Assembly (NCBI RefSeq): GCF_008704995.1
Contig: NZ_CP023747.1
Location: forward strand, 7,288,001-7,352,000
Reading direction: 5' to 3'
From: Streptomyces nodosus
GTDB lineage: Bacteria; Actinomycetota; Actinomycetes; Streptomycetales; Streptomycetaceae
DNA length: 64,000 nt
A program made the translations under genes and the position numbers. The notes beneath the pieces are model-generated. The model saw only the letters and a list, made by a program, of their open reading frames with translations, made no database searches and was not told where the DNA came from. Below, in pieces: positions 24,406 to 32,705 of the stretch. Position 1 is the first letter of the stretch. The number at the start of each line of letters is the position of its first letter.

Positions 24406-25418
24406 GGCGGCCGCCAGCCGAGGGCGGGCCCCAGCACGGTCGCGATGTCCGTGAGGATCTGCACATAGTCCTCGTGCGCGAAGGTGAACGGCAGCGCGAA
24501 CGCCACCTCGTCGACCTCACGGAACGCGGCATGCGCGGACAGCTGTTCGGCGATCCGCTCGGACGGCCCCACCAGATCCGGCGCGAACAGCATCCGCGCC
24601 GGCCCCTGGGGCGCCGCGGTACGCGGCATCCGCCGTGCCACGAACTCCTCGTACCTGGCGCGCTGCCCGGCCGAGGCGCCGTCGGTCGGGATGACGACCA
24701 GCCCCTGGGAGACCCGGGCGCGCTCGCCGTCGGGGTGCCGGGACCGGAACGCCCGGATCTGGGAGAGCTGCACCTCGGCGAAGTCCTCGGACTCCTCCGC
24801 GCGGACCACGCTGCTGGTCAGCAGGTTCATCCCGTGTTCGCCCGCCCACCGGGCCGAGCGCAGACCGCCGGCGCCGTACCACAGACGCCCGCCCAGCCCC
24901 GGGGAGTGGGGCTGGACCCGGTCGGAGTACACCTCGAAGCCCTCGACCCCGCGGAAGCCGCTGGCCGGCTCGCCGCGCACCAGGTCCAGCAGCCGCTGCA
25001 CCCGGCCATGGCCGAAGTCCTCGAGGTCGGCGGTGCCGGGGTAGAGCGCCTCCTTGAGATGCTCGTAGTGCGTCGGCGGGCCGACACTGACCCCCGGGTT
25101 GAGGCGGCCCCCGGAGAGGATGTCCACGGTCGCCAGATCCTCGGCGAGCCGCAGCGGGTTCTCCCAGCCGAGAGGGATCACGGCCGTGCCGAGCTCGATC
25201 CGCCGGGTGCGCTGGGACGCGGCGGCGAGGACGGCGAGGGGCGAGGAGATCCCGAACTGCAGATGACGCTGACGCACCCATGCGCTGTCGAATCCGAGCC
25301 GCTCGCCCAGTTCGAGGAGTTCGAGCGTCGACTCGTGCCCCCGGCGCGGATCGGCCTCGTCGAACAGGCCGATGGTCAGAAAGCCCAGCTTCTGCAGCGG
25401 TTTCGAGGCCGGCGGCAC
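24396..25418 (-). CDS. Luciferase-like flavin-dependent monooxygenase (LLM class)
   Basis: The 340-aa TIM-barrel protein has LLM motifs: KLGFLTIGLFDE at the first strand, LGTAVIPLGWENPLRLAEDLA and ATVDILSGGRLNPGVS. It probably uses FMNH2 supplied by a separate reductase to oxidise a small substrate. The start is GTG with GGAGGAG four bases upstream. Substrate unknown. The downstream-facing gap 25419-25602 before the ABC permease holds no gene. Confidence 0.88.
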   Translation of the reverse strand: MPPASKPLQKLGFLTIGLFDEADPRRGHESTLELLELGERLGFDSAWVRQRHLQFGISSPLAVLAAASQRTRRIELGTAVIPLGWENPLRLAEDLATVDILSGGRLNPGVSVGPPTHYEHLKEALYPGTADLEDFGHGRVQRLLDLVRGEPASGFRGVEGFEVYSDRVQPHSPGLGGRLWYGAGGLRSARWAGEHGMNLLTSSVVRAEESEDFAEVQLSQIRAFRSRHPDGERARVSQGLVVIPTDGASAGQRARYEEFVARRMPRTAAPQGPARMLFAPDLVGPSERIAEQLSAHAAFREVDEVAFALPFTFAHEDYVQILTDIATVLGPALGWRPPAG

Positions 25419-25602
25419 AGCGCTCCTCCAGGATCCACGGCGTGTCTGCGGTACGCCGATGCTGCGTTCGATTCTCGCAGCAGACCGTCACAGGAGCGTG
25501 ACGGGAGTGTGTACCGGACGGCCAGGGGACGGAGGCGAAGCGTGGTGCGCCGGGGCGGGCTCCGGGCGCGCACCCGGAGCCCGAGCGAGGAGTGAGCCGG
25601 TG

Positions 25603-26418
25603 TCAGGCGTCGCGTCGGGTCAGGGCCACCCCGGCGGCGGCCAGTGCCACCAGCGTGTACAGACAGAACAGTGCGAACCCGGTCCAGGGCGCGAGGGTGT
25701 GGGGCTCCTGATGGATGTGGATCAGCCCCTGTCCCGCCGTGCTCGGCAGATAGGGGTTGACCTTGGCGAGCCAGGAGGACGGCAGGGCCTGGGCGAGCGC
25801 CGGAAGCACCAGCAGCAGCCCGAAGACGGTGGCGATCCCGCCCGCCGTGCTGCGGACCAGGGCACCGAACGCCACCCCGATCAGCCCCACCACGGTCAGA
25901 TACAGCCCCGCTCCCAGCACCGCGCGCGGCACATCGGGCGCGGACAGCGACGTTCCCAGACCATGGCCGGACAGCGCCGCCTGCCCTCCGAGGAAGGCCG
26001 CCAGCGAGGCGATCGTCATCAGCACCCAGGCCACCGCCCCGTACACCAGGGTCTTGGCCCACAGCACCGGAAGGCGGCGTGGCACCGCGGCCAGCGAGGA
26101 GCGGATCATCCCGCTCGCATACTCGCCGCTGACCACCAGGACACCGAGCACGCCCACCGCCAACTGGGCCAGATACAGGCCGCGCAGACTGACCAGCGTC
26201 GGATCGAAGGCGAGCCTCTCCTCGGGTGGCAGACTGTTCCAGCGGGCCGCGGTGACATAGCTGAACACACAGCCCAGCCCGACCATCGCGACCACGGCGG
26301 CGAGCAGCGTGAACAGGGTGGAGCGCAGGGACCGCAGTTTGATCCACTCGGAACGGATCACCCGCAGCTGGGTGACCTCGCCCCGCTCCGAGTCGGGGAT
26401 CGCCGATGCCGTCGTCAT
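25603..26418 (-). CDS. ABC transporter permease (ABC-2 type)
   Basis: The 271-aa protein has six hydrophobic helices and an N-terminal cytoplasmic stretch (VIRSEWIKLRSLRSTLFTLL) typical of ABC-2 exporters of the bacitracin/lantibiotic-immunity type. Its ATG overlaps the end of the ATPase gene by 4 nt (ATGA), so the two make one exporter. Export of a peptide or small hydrophobic compound is plausible given the P450 upstream. Confidence 0.9.
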   Translation of the reverse strand: MTTASAIPDSERGEVTQLRVIRSEWIKLRSLRSTLFTLLAAVVAMVGLGCVFSYVTAARWNSLPPEERLAFDPTLVSLRGLYLAQLAVGVLGVLVVSGEYASGMIRSSLAAVPRRLPVLWAKTLVYGAVAWVLMTIASLAAFLGGQAALSGHGLGTSLSAPDVPRAVLGAGLYLTVVGLIGVAFGALVRSTAGGIATVFGLLLVLPALAQALPSSWLAKVNPYLPSTAGQGLIHIHQEPHTLAPWTGFALFCLYTLVALAAAGVALTRRDA

Positions 26419-27359
26419 GCCGCCAGTCCTCTCCCGGCCGCCCCGACCAGTCCCGGCTCCGGTGCCTGGTACTCCAGGGAGTCCCGGGTCAGTTCCATGA
26501 ACGCCTCCTCCAACGACGCCTGCTGCGGCGTCAGTTCGGCCAGCGCGACCCCGTGCAGGGCGGCGATCCGCCCGATCCGCTCACTGCTCAGCCCGGTCAC
26601 CTGCAGCACACCCGGCTCCTGGGCGGTGACCACCACGTCCGGGCCGGTCAGCAGACCGCGCATCCGGTCCGCCTCGTCGCTGCGCACCCGCACCACGTCC
26701 CGGGCGGCCCGCGCGATGAACTCCGCCACCGAGGTGTCCGCGATCAGCCGCCCCCGGCCGATCACGATCAGATGCTCGGCCGTCAGCGCCATCTCCGACA
26801 TCAGATGCGAGGACACCAGGACCGTCCGGCCCTCGGCGGCCAGGGACTTGAGCAGATTGCGGATCCACAGGATCCCTTCCGGGTCGAGACCGTTGGCGGG
26901 CTCGTCGAGGATCACCGTCGCCGGGTCCCCCAGCAGGGCGCCCGCGATGCCCAGCCGCTGACCCATGCCCAGGGAGAAGCCGCCGACCCGCTTCTTGGCC
27001 ACCGCGCTCAGCCCGACCAGGTCGAGCACCTCGTTCACCCGTCGCCTGGAGATCCCGGTGGTCGCGGCGAGGGCCAGCAGATGGTGGTACGCGCTGCGCC
27101 CGGTGTGCACGGAACGCGCCTCCAGCATCGCGCCCACCTCGTGCAGCGGCGCCCGGTGGTCGGCGTAGCTTCTGCCGTTCACCCGGCCCCAGCCGGAGGT
27201 CGGCGCGTCCAGGCCGAGGAGCATCCGCATCGTGGTGGATTTCCCGGCCCCGTTCGGACCGAGGAATCCGGTCACGACACCGGGGCGCACGGTGAAGCCG
27301 AGACGGTCGACGGCGACGCGCTCGCCGTAGCGTTTGGTGAGCTGATGGGCCTCGATCAT
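26415..27359 (-). CDS. ABC transporter ATP-binding protein
   Basis: The 314-aa protein has Walker A (GPNGAGKST), the Q loop, the signature FSLGMGQRLG, Walker B (ATVILDEP) and the H loop (VLVSSH). Its C-terminal extension of about 90 residues is typical of BcrA/DrrA-like exporters for antibiotics or peptides. AAGGA precedes the ATG. It lies 75 bp downstream of the P450 gene in the same direction and is coupled to the permease, so a P450-ATPase-permease transcript is likely. Confidence 0.93.
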   Translation of the reverse strand: MIEAHQLTKRYGERVAVDRLGFTVRPGVVTGFLGPNGAGKSTTMRMLLGLDAPTSGWGRVNGRSYADHRAPLHEVGAMLEARSVHTGRSAYHHLLALAATTGISRRRVNEVLDLVGLSAVAKKRVGGFSLGMGQRLGIAGALLGDPATVILDEPANGLDPEGILWIRNLLKSLAAEGRTVLVSSHLMSEMALTAEHLIVIGRGRLIADTSVAEFIARAARDVVRVRSDEADRMRGLLTGPDVVVTAQEPGVLQVTGLSSERIGRIAALHGVALAELTPQQASLEEAFMELTRDSLEYQAPEPGLVGAAGRGLAA

Positions 27360-27434
27360 GACGTTTCCTTGCGCAGAGGGGAATCTGAGGCCGTACGCGG
27401 ACGGACGCGCCCCGGGCCGGGACCGTCCGCCGCG

Positions 27435-28670
27435 TCACCCCCAGGTGACGGGCAGCGCCTGCGGGCCGCGGATCATGGTCTGGCGGCGCCAGGGCACGCG
27501 CTCGGCGGGGACGTCGAGCCGCAGTCCCGGCAGACGGTCGAGCAGGGTGTGCAGCAGGAGTTCGAGCTGCAGCCGGGCGAGCACCGCGCCGGTGCAGTGG
27601 TGGGGGCCGTTGCCGAACGAGAGATGCGGGTTGGGGTCACGGCCCACATCGATGAGATCGGGTCCGGGGAAGACCTCCGGATCGCGGTTGGCGGCCAGAT
27701 ACGAGACATGGACGGCGTCGCCGGCCCGGATGCACAGTCCGTGCAGTTCGACGTCCTGGAGTGCGACACGCGCCAGACCGACCGCGGTGCGGTGCGGGAT
27801 CCAGCGCAGCAGCTCGTCCAGCGCGGTGTCCCAGGACTCGGGCGTACCGCGCGACGACTGGAGGAGCCGGAACAGACCGGGGCGGGTGAGCAGCAGAAAC
27901 AGCATCTGGCCGCAGTTGTGGGTGACGGCCTCCCCGCCGATCTGCAGCGGGCCCGCGAGCCCGACCGCCTCCTCCTCGCTGATCTCGCCCCGTCCCACCG
28001 CGGCCCCCAGCAGGGACAGCACATCCTCGCCGGCGCTGCCGCGGCGCGCCCGGATCGCCTCCGTGATCCATCCGTACATCCCCGCCTTGGCGCGCTCGGC
28101 GGCCTGGGCGCCGCCGGAGGTGGAGATGATCTGCCGCGTCCAGCCGTGCACCTGTTCCCGGTCGTCCGCGGGCACCCCCATGACCTCGCTGACCACCCGG
28201 AGCGGAAACGGTTCGAGGACCCGCTCGATCAGATCGGCGGGCGGGCCCTGCCGGACCAGTTCCTCCACCAGGGGGTCGAGGATCCGCTGGGCACGGGGCC
28301 GCAGCCGTTTCATCGCGCTCACGGTGAACGCGCCCGCCACCGCGCGGCGCAGCCGGTTGTGGTCCGGCTGGTCGGCGAAGGCGAGCGACCCGGGCCTCGG
28401 CTTGAAGTGCGGGGCGAGCCGGGTCACCTGACGTCCGACCACCTCCGCCCGGCTGAACCGGGGATCGTTCGTGATCGTTCTGACGTCCTCGTAGCGGGTC
28501 GCCAGCCAGGCCCAGCCCTCGCCGTGCGGAAGACGGATGCGGGTCAGCGGACCCTCGGACATCAGCTCCGAGAGAACCGGGTCGAAGACCGTTCCGTCCA
28601 GCTCGTGCGCGAGCCAGTCCCGTACCGGTGGGGGTTCCCGGCCGGTGAGTGCGGTGCTCTCCTCGGTCAT
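27435..28670 (-). CDS. Cytochrome P450 with GGEAVT-type I helix
   Basis: The 411-aa protein has the haem motif FGNGPHHCTG (Cys ligand), the ExxR pair in DELLRW and an I helix reading IGGEAVTHN where most P450s have A/G-G-x-D/E-T-T. It ends RGPQALPVTW. From memory, this GGEAVT I helix and this ending recur in Streptomyces P450s that couple aromatic residues in small cyclic dipeptides or ribosomal peptides; that link is not proven here. No ferredoxin gene is adjacent. The ATG follows GGAG at 5 nt and overlaps the stop of a 46-codon ORF by 4 nt. Confidence 0.92.
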   Translation of the reverse strand: MTEESTALTGREPPPVRDWLAHELDGTVFDPVLSELMSEGPLTRIRLPHGEGWAWLATRYEDVRTITNDPRFSRAEVVGRQVTRLAPHFKPRPGSLAFADQPDHNRLRRAVAGAFTVSAMKRLRPRAQRILDPLVEELVRQGPPADLIERVLEPFPLRVVSEVMGVPADDREQVHGWTRQIISTSGGAQAAERAKAGMYGWITEAIRARRGSAGEDVLSLLGAAVGRGEISEEEAVGLAGPLQIGGEAVTHNCGQMLFLLLTRPGLFRLLQSSRGTPESWDTALDELLRWIPHRTAVGLARVALQDVELHGLCIRAGDAVHVSYLAANRDPEVFPGPDLIDVGRDPNPHLSFGNGPHHCTGAVLARLQLELLLHTLLDRLPGLRLDVPAERVPWRRQTMIRGPQALPVTWG

Positions 28671-28807
28671 GCACTCCAGCCTCTTATGCGCCTCACCGCC
28701 TGTCGCGCGGGACTGCTCCGGCCGGAGTCCGGGCCCGGGCGTCCGGCCCGGTGCCGAGCCGCCCCGCGCCCCGTGTCGCCCACTGGTCTGTACCAAAGCC
28801 TTGTCAT
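28667..28807 (-). CDS. Possible small peptide gene translationally coupled to the P450
   Basis: A 46-codon ORF reads MTRLWYRPVGDTG and ends RRIRGWSA. Its stop (TGA) overlaps the P450 ATG as ATGA. AAGGAG lies 10 nt before its ATG, slightly far. Its first codons (ACA, CTT, AGA) are rare in this DNA. It could be a precursor peptide processed by the P450 and exported by the ABC pair, a leader peptide, or merely a chance ORF in the promoter region. No recognised precursor motif such as M-x-Y-x-H is present. A second tiny ORF (28810-28854, 14 codons, with a TTA codon) lies just upstream. Confidence 0.3.
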   Translation of the reverse strand: MTRLWYRPVGDTGRGAARHRAGRPGPDSGRSSPARQAVRRIRGWSA

Positions 28808-28899
28808 GCTTACTTCACTCCTTGAATCTCGACCTGAAATAACTGCCGTTCCACCGACACCCCCCACCCGGCCGACATCGGCTCGGCCCAGGAGGAACC

Positions 28900-31113
28900 G
28901 TGCTTCTCCGTCATCTCAGAGCGGGCCGCCGCCTCGGCCGTCGTCGCACGGCGGCCGCGCTGGCGCTGGCCACCGCCGCCTCGACGCTCACCCTCGCCTC
29001 CGGACCCACCGCCGCCGCGGCCGCCGCGGCGCTGCCCGCCGGCTGGGCCGGCGTCGTCAACAGCGGCAGCGGCAGGTGCCTGGACGCCCGCGCGGCCGGC
29101 ACCGCCGACGGCACCGCGGTCCAGCAGTACACCTGCAACGCCACCACGGCCCAGCAGTGGAGTTTCACCGCCACCGGCGGCGGATACGTGCGCATCAACA
29201 ACCACAACGACGCCGCCAAGGTCGTCGACGTGACCGATGTGTCCTCCGCCGACGGGGCGCCGCTCCAGCTGTGGACCTACGGCGGCGGTGACAACCAGCA
29301 GTGGCTGCCGGTCGACGAGGGCGGCGGCGCCTACCACTTCGTCAACCGCCACAGCGGCAAGTGCCTCGACGTCCCCGGGGCCGCGACCGCGGACAGTGTG
29401 CAGCTCACCCAGTACACCTGCAACGGAACCCCCGCCCAGCGCTTCCAGGTGACCCCCGTGACCAGCACCCCGCCCGACGGAGTGGACCTCGGCCCCGATG
29501 TGGTCGTGTTCGACCCCTCCATGGCATCCTCGACGATCCAGAGCAGGCTGGACTCGATCTTCCGCCAGCAGGAGACCAACCAGTTCGGCTCCCAGCGCTA
29601 CGCCGTGCTGTTCAAGCCGGGCGTCTACAGCAACGACGTCAATGTCGGCTTCTACACCCAGGTGCTCGGGCTCGGTCTGTCCCCGGACGCCGTGACGATC
29701 AACGGCGCGGTGCACGCGGAGGCCGACTGGTTCCAGGGCAACGCCACACAGAACTTCTGGCGCGGCGCCGAGAACCTCTCGGTCAGCCCGAAGGGCGGCA
29801 CGGACCGCTGGGCGGTGTCCCAGGCCGCCGCGTACCGCCGGGTGCATCTGCGCGGCAACCTCGCCCTGGACGACGGCGGCTGGTCCAGCGGCGGCTATCT
29901 GGCCGACAGCAAGATCGACGGACAGGTGCGGTCCGGCAGCCAGCAGCAGTGGCTGACCCGTAACTCACAGCTCGGCAGCTGGACCGGCTCCAACTGGAAC
30001 ATGGTCTTCGTCGGCAGCCAGGGAGTGCCGGCGACCAGCTTCCCCAACCCTCCGTACACCACGGTCGACCGCAGCCCGGTCACCCGGGAGAAGCCCTTCC
30101 TCTACGTCGACGAGGCGGGCGCCTACAAGGTGTTCGTGCCGTCCGTGCGCAGCAACTCCACGGGGACCAGCTGGGCGTCCGGCAGCCCGGCGGGCACCTC
30201 GCTGCCCCTCGACCGCTTCCAGGTCGTCAAGCCCGGGTCGACGGCCGCCGAGATGAACGCCGCCCTGGCCGCGGGCAAGAACCTCCTGGTGACTCCCGGC
30301 GTCTACCACCTGGACCAGACCCTGAAGGTGACCCGCCCCGACACCGTGGTGCTCGGACTGGGCCTGGCCACCCTGGTCCCCGACAACGGCGTCACCGCGA
30401 TGACCGTCGCGGACGTGGACGGCGTCAGCGTCGCGGGTCTGCTGTTCGACGCGGGCACCACCAACTCCCGCACCCTGATGGAGGTCGGACCCTCCGGAGC
30501 GTCGGCGTCCCACGCCGGGAACCCGACATCCCTGCACGACGTCTACTTCCGCATCGGCGGCGCCGGGGCCGGCCGGGCGACCACGAGCCTGGTGGTCAAC
30601 AGCCGTGACGTCATCGGCGACCATATGTGGATCTGGCGTGCCGACCACGGCAGCGGGGTCGGCTGGACGACCAACACCGCGGACACCGGCCTTGTCGTCA
30701 ACGGCGCCGACGTCACCATGTACGGCCTGTTCGTGGAGCACTTCCAGAAGCATCAGACCATCTGGAACGCCAACGGCGGGCGCACCTACTTCTATCAGAA
30801 CGAGATGCCGTACGACCCGCCCAACCAGGCGGCGTGGACGAACGGTTCCACCCAGGGCTACGCGGCCTACAAGGTCGCCGACTCGGTGACCACGCACCAG
30901 GCGTACGGGCTCGGCAGCTACTGCTACTTCAACGTCAACCCCGCTGTGACCGCCGAGCACGCCTTCGAGGTGCCGGCCGCCCCGGGCGTCCAGTTCCACG
31001 ACATGGTGACGGTGTCCCTCGGCGGCACCGGAACGATCCGGCATGTCATCAACGACCGCGGCGGACCGTCGAACTCGGCCACGAACGTGGCGAACCTGGT
31101 GGCCTACCCCTGA
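28900..31113 (+). CDS. Secreted ricin-type lectin plus right-handed beta-helix protein
   Basis: The 737-aa protein starts with GTG after AGGAGG and has a signal peptide (residues 1-45, twin basic start, Ala-rich core). Residues about 47-185 are a ricin-B lectin (CBM13) with QxW repeats (AQQWSF, NQQWLP, AQRFQV), expected to bind sugars. Residues about 195-737 form a repetitive beta-helix (GVYSNDVNVGFYTQVLGLGL, GLLFDAGTTNSRTLM). This family is often annotated as coagulation factor 5/8 or adenylyl cyclase, which I consider misleading. A polysaccharide substrate outside the cell is likely; catalytic residues cannot be assigned. Confidence 0.85.
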   Translation: MLLRHLRAGRRLGRRRTAAALALATAASTLTLASGPTAAAAAAALPAGWAGVVNSGSGRCLDARAAGTADGTAVQQYTCNATTAQQWSFTATGGGYVRINNHNDAAKVVDVTDVSSADGAPLQLWTYGGGDNQQWLPVDEGGGAYHFVNRHSGKCLDVPGAATADSVQLTQYTCNGTPAQRFQVTPVTSTPPDGVDLGPDVVVFDPSMASSTIQSRLDSIFRQQETNQFGSQRYAVLFKPGVYSNDVNVGFYTQVLGLGLSPDAVTINGAVHAEADWFQGNATQNFWRGAENLSVSPKGGTDRWAVSQAAAYRRVHLRGNLALDDGGWSSGGYLADSKIDGQVRSGSQQQWLTRNSQLGSWTGSNWNMVFVGSQGVPATSFPNPPYTTVDRSPVTREKPFLYVDEAGAYKVFVPSVRSNSTGTSWASGSPAGTSLPLDRFQVVKPGSTAAEMNAALAAGKNLLVTPGVYHLDQTLKVTRPDTVVLGLGLATLVPDNGVTAMTVADVDGVSVAGLLFDAGTTNSRTLMEVGPSGASASHAGNPTSLHDVYFRIGGAGAGRATTSLVVNSRDVIGDHMWIWRADHGSGVGWTTNTADTGLVVNGADVTMYGLFVEHFQKHQTIWNANGGRTYFYQNEMPYDPPNQAAWTNGSTQGYAAYKVADSVTTHQAYGLGSYCYFNVNPAVTAEHAFEVPAAPGVQFHDMVTVSLGGTGTIRHVINDRGGPSNSATNVANLVAYP

Positions 31114-31121
31114 CCCGGAAA

Positions 31122-31156
31122 GGGCCCGCCGGTCAGGAGTCCTGGCCGACGGGCCC
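31122..31156. terminator. Strong bidirectional terminator
   Basis: Two 17-nt arms pair with one mismatch and one wobble around a single base (starting GGGCCCGCCGGTCAGGA). It lies between the lectin gene and the convergent ferredoxin-NADP reductase gene. Confidence 0.7.
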
Positions 31157-31165
31157 GCACGGCGG

Positions 31166-32530
31166 CTACGCGCCGCTCGCCCCGAGCATCTCCTCACGCT
31201 CGACGATCTTCACGCGTTCCCGGCCCTGCTCCGCGCCGAGCGCCTTCTCCGCGGCGTCGAGGCGGTGCCAGCCCTCCCAGGTGGTGAAGCGGACGTTCCG
31301 CTCGGCCAGGAAGGCGTCCACGGCCTCGGGCGCGGGGGAGACCGGCGTGTGGAGGCGCCCGTTCGCACGGTCGTCCAGCAGATGGGCCACCGTCTCGTTG
31401 GCGTCGCCCTTGGTGTGGCCGATCAGACCCACGGGACCGCGCCGGATCCAGCCGGTCACATACGTCGACTGCAGATGCCCGCCGCTCTCCTCGACGACCC
31501 GTCCGCCCGCGTCGGGCACCGTCCCGGACGCGAGGTCCCAGGGCAGCTTCGGCAGGGAGTCGGACAGATAGCCCACGGCGCGGTAGACCGCGGTGACGTC
31601 CCAGTCGCGGAACGCCCCGGTGCCCTGGACCCCGCCGGTGCCGTCCAGGGCCGTGCGCTCGGTGCGCAGCCCGACGACCTCGCCGTCCTCGCCGAGGATC
31701 TCCACGGGCGACTCGAAGAAGTGCAGGAACACCTTGTGGGGCCGGTCGCCGACGTCCCGGATGGCCCAGTTCTCCAGCGTCTTGGCGACCATGTCGGCCT
31801 GCTTGTTGCCGCGTCGCGTGGCGATCGAGCCCTCGTCGTAGTCGATGTCCTCGGGATCGACGACGACCTCGATGCTGGGGGAGTGGTCCAGCTCCCTCAG
31901 CTCCATCGGGCTGAACTTCGCCTGTGCCGGGCCGCGGCGGCCGAAGACATGGACCTCCAGGGCCTGGTTGTCCTTCAGGCCGTCGTACACATTCGGCGGG
32001 ATCTCGGTGGGCAGCAGCTCGTCCGCCGTCTTGGCCAGGACGCGGGCCACATCGAGCGCGACATTGCCGACGCCGAGGACGGCGACCTTCTTCGCCGTCA
32101 GCGGCCAGGTACGGGGCACGTCGGGGTGTCCGTCGTACCAGGAGACGAAGTCCGCCGCGCCGTAGGAGCCGTCCAGGCCGATGCCCGGTATGTCCAGGGC
32201 CCGGTCGGCGGTCGCGCCCGTGGCGAAGATCACGGCGTCATAGAACGCGCGCAGGTCGTCCAGGCTGATGTCGGTCGGGTAGTCGACATTGCCGAAGAGA
32301 CGGATCTGCGGTTTGTCGAGCACCTGGTGCAGGGCCGTGACGATGCCCTTGATGCGCGGGTGGTCCGGAGCGACGCCGTAGCGGATGAGGCCGAACGGGG
32401 CCGGCATCCGCTCGAAGAGGTCGATGGACACACCGGGTTCGGTGGCCACCGCGGACTTCAGCAGGGCGTCGGCGGCGTAGATTCCGGCGGGACCGGCTCC
32501 GACGATGGCTACCCGCAGGGGGCGGGGCAT
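31166..32530 (-). CDS. FprA-like ferredoxin/NADP reductase (adrenodoxin-reductase type)
   Basis: The 454-aa flavoprotein has the FAD-binding VAIVGAGPAGIYAADALL, the segment PFGLIRYGVAPDHP, and the NADP-binding VAVLGVGNVALDVARVL followed by VFGRRGPAQAKFSP. It matches mycobacterial FprA and adrenodoxin reductase, which move electrons between NADPH and ferredoxins for P450s or iron metabolism. The ATG follows GAAGGGAA. An iron-box-like site overlaps its probable -10 box, suggesting induction by iron shortage. It could serve the orphan P450 at 27435-28670. Confidence 0.92.
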   Translation of the reverse strand: MPRPLRVAIVGAGPAGIYAADALLKSAVATEPGVSIDLFERMPAPFGLIRYGVAPDHPRIKGIVTALHQVLDKPQIRLFGNVDYPTDISLDDLRAFYDAVIFATGATADRALDIPGIGLDGSYGAADFVSWYDGHPDVPRTWPLTAKKVAVLGVGNVALDVARVLAKTADELLPTEIPPNVYDGLKDNQALEVHVFGRRGPAQAKFSPMELRELDHSPSIEVVVDPEDIDYDEGSIATRRGNKQADMVAKTLENWAIRDVGDRPHKVFLHFFESPVEILGEDGEVVGLRTERTALDGTGGVQGTGAFRDWDVTAVYRAVGYLSDSLPKLPWDLASGTVPDAGGRVVEESGGHLQSTYVTGWIRRGPVGLIGHTKGDANETVAHLLDDRANGRLHTPVSPAPEAVDAFLAERNVRFTTWEGWHRLDAAEKALGAEQGRERVKIVEREEMLGASGA

Positions 32531-32576
32531 GTTCAGGTTCCCTTCGAGGGACGACAGACGACTCGTCGGGAACCTT

Positions 32577-32599
32577 AAACTAAGGCGGACCTTACCTGG
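32577..32599 (-). promoter_or_regulatory. Iron-box-like site and -10 box before the FprA-like gene
   Basis: On the minus strand CCAGGTAAGGTCCGCCTTA (32581-32599) matches 13 of 19 positions of the remembered iron box, with inner dyad TAAGG-N4-CCTTA. It overlaps TAGTTT (32577-32582), a good -10 box. The efeUO site shares the TAAGG-N4-CCTT layout. Confidence 0.55.
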
Positions 32600-32622
32600 T
32601 ATGCGGGTCTGCTCTATGGCCT

Positions 32623-32639
32623 CATAAGGTCGTCTTATG
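32623..32639. repeat. Inverted repeat CATAAG-N5-CTTATG
   Basis: Perfect 6-bp arms lie upstream of the FprA-like promoter, about 25 bp beyond the iron-box-like site and 66 bp from the end of the NlpC/P60 gene. It may be a second operator. Confidence 0.4.
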
Positions 32640-32705
32640 GGTCGACGAAGCGTCGCTTGGGGTGAGCTCCCTCTGCGAGCCCCCTCGGAGGGCGGTTCCC
32701 GGCGG

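Noticed and set aside
28810..28854. 14-codon ORF (MERQLFQVEIQGVK) as a bldA-type leader peptide because of its TTA codon
   Set aside because: The AT-rich composition is better explained by promoter sequence; kept only as a remark in the small peptide entry.
26406..29291. Very long plus-strand open frame opposite the ABC transporter and P450 genes
   Set aside because: Low-complexity Arg/Gln/Gly-rich translation, no domain, and it runs antisense to genes with clear catalytic motifs; a GC-bias artefact.
28900..31113. Adenylyl cyclase or coagulation factor 5/8 function
   Set aside because: Names I recall attached to relatives, but visible features are a signal peptide, ricin-type repeats and a beta helix; no cyclase motif.
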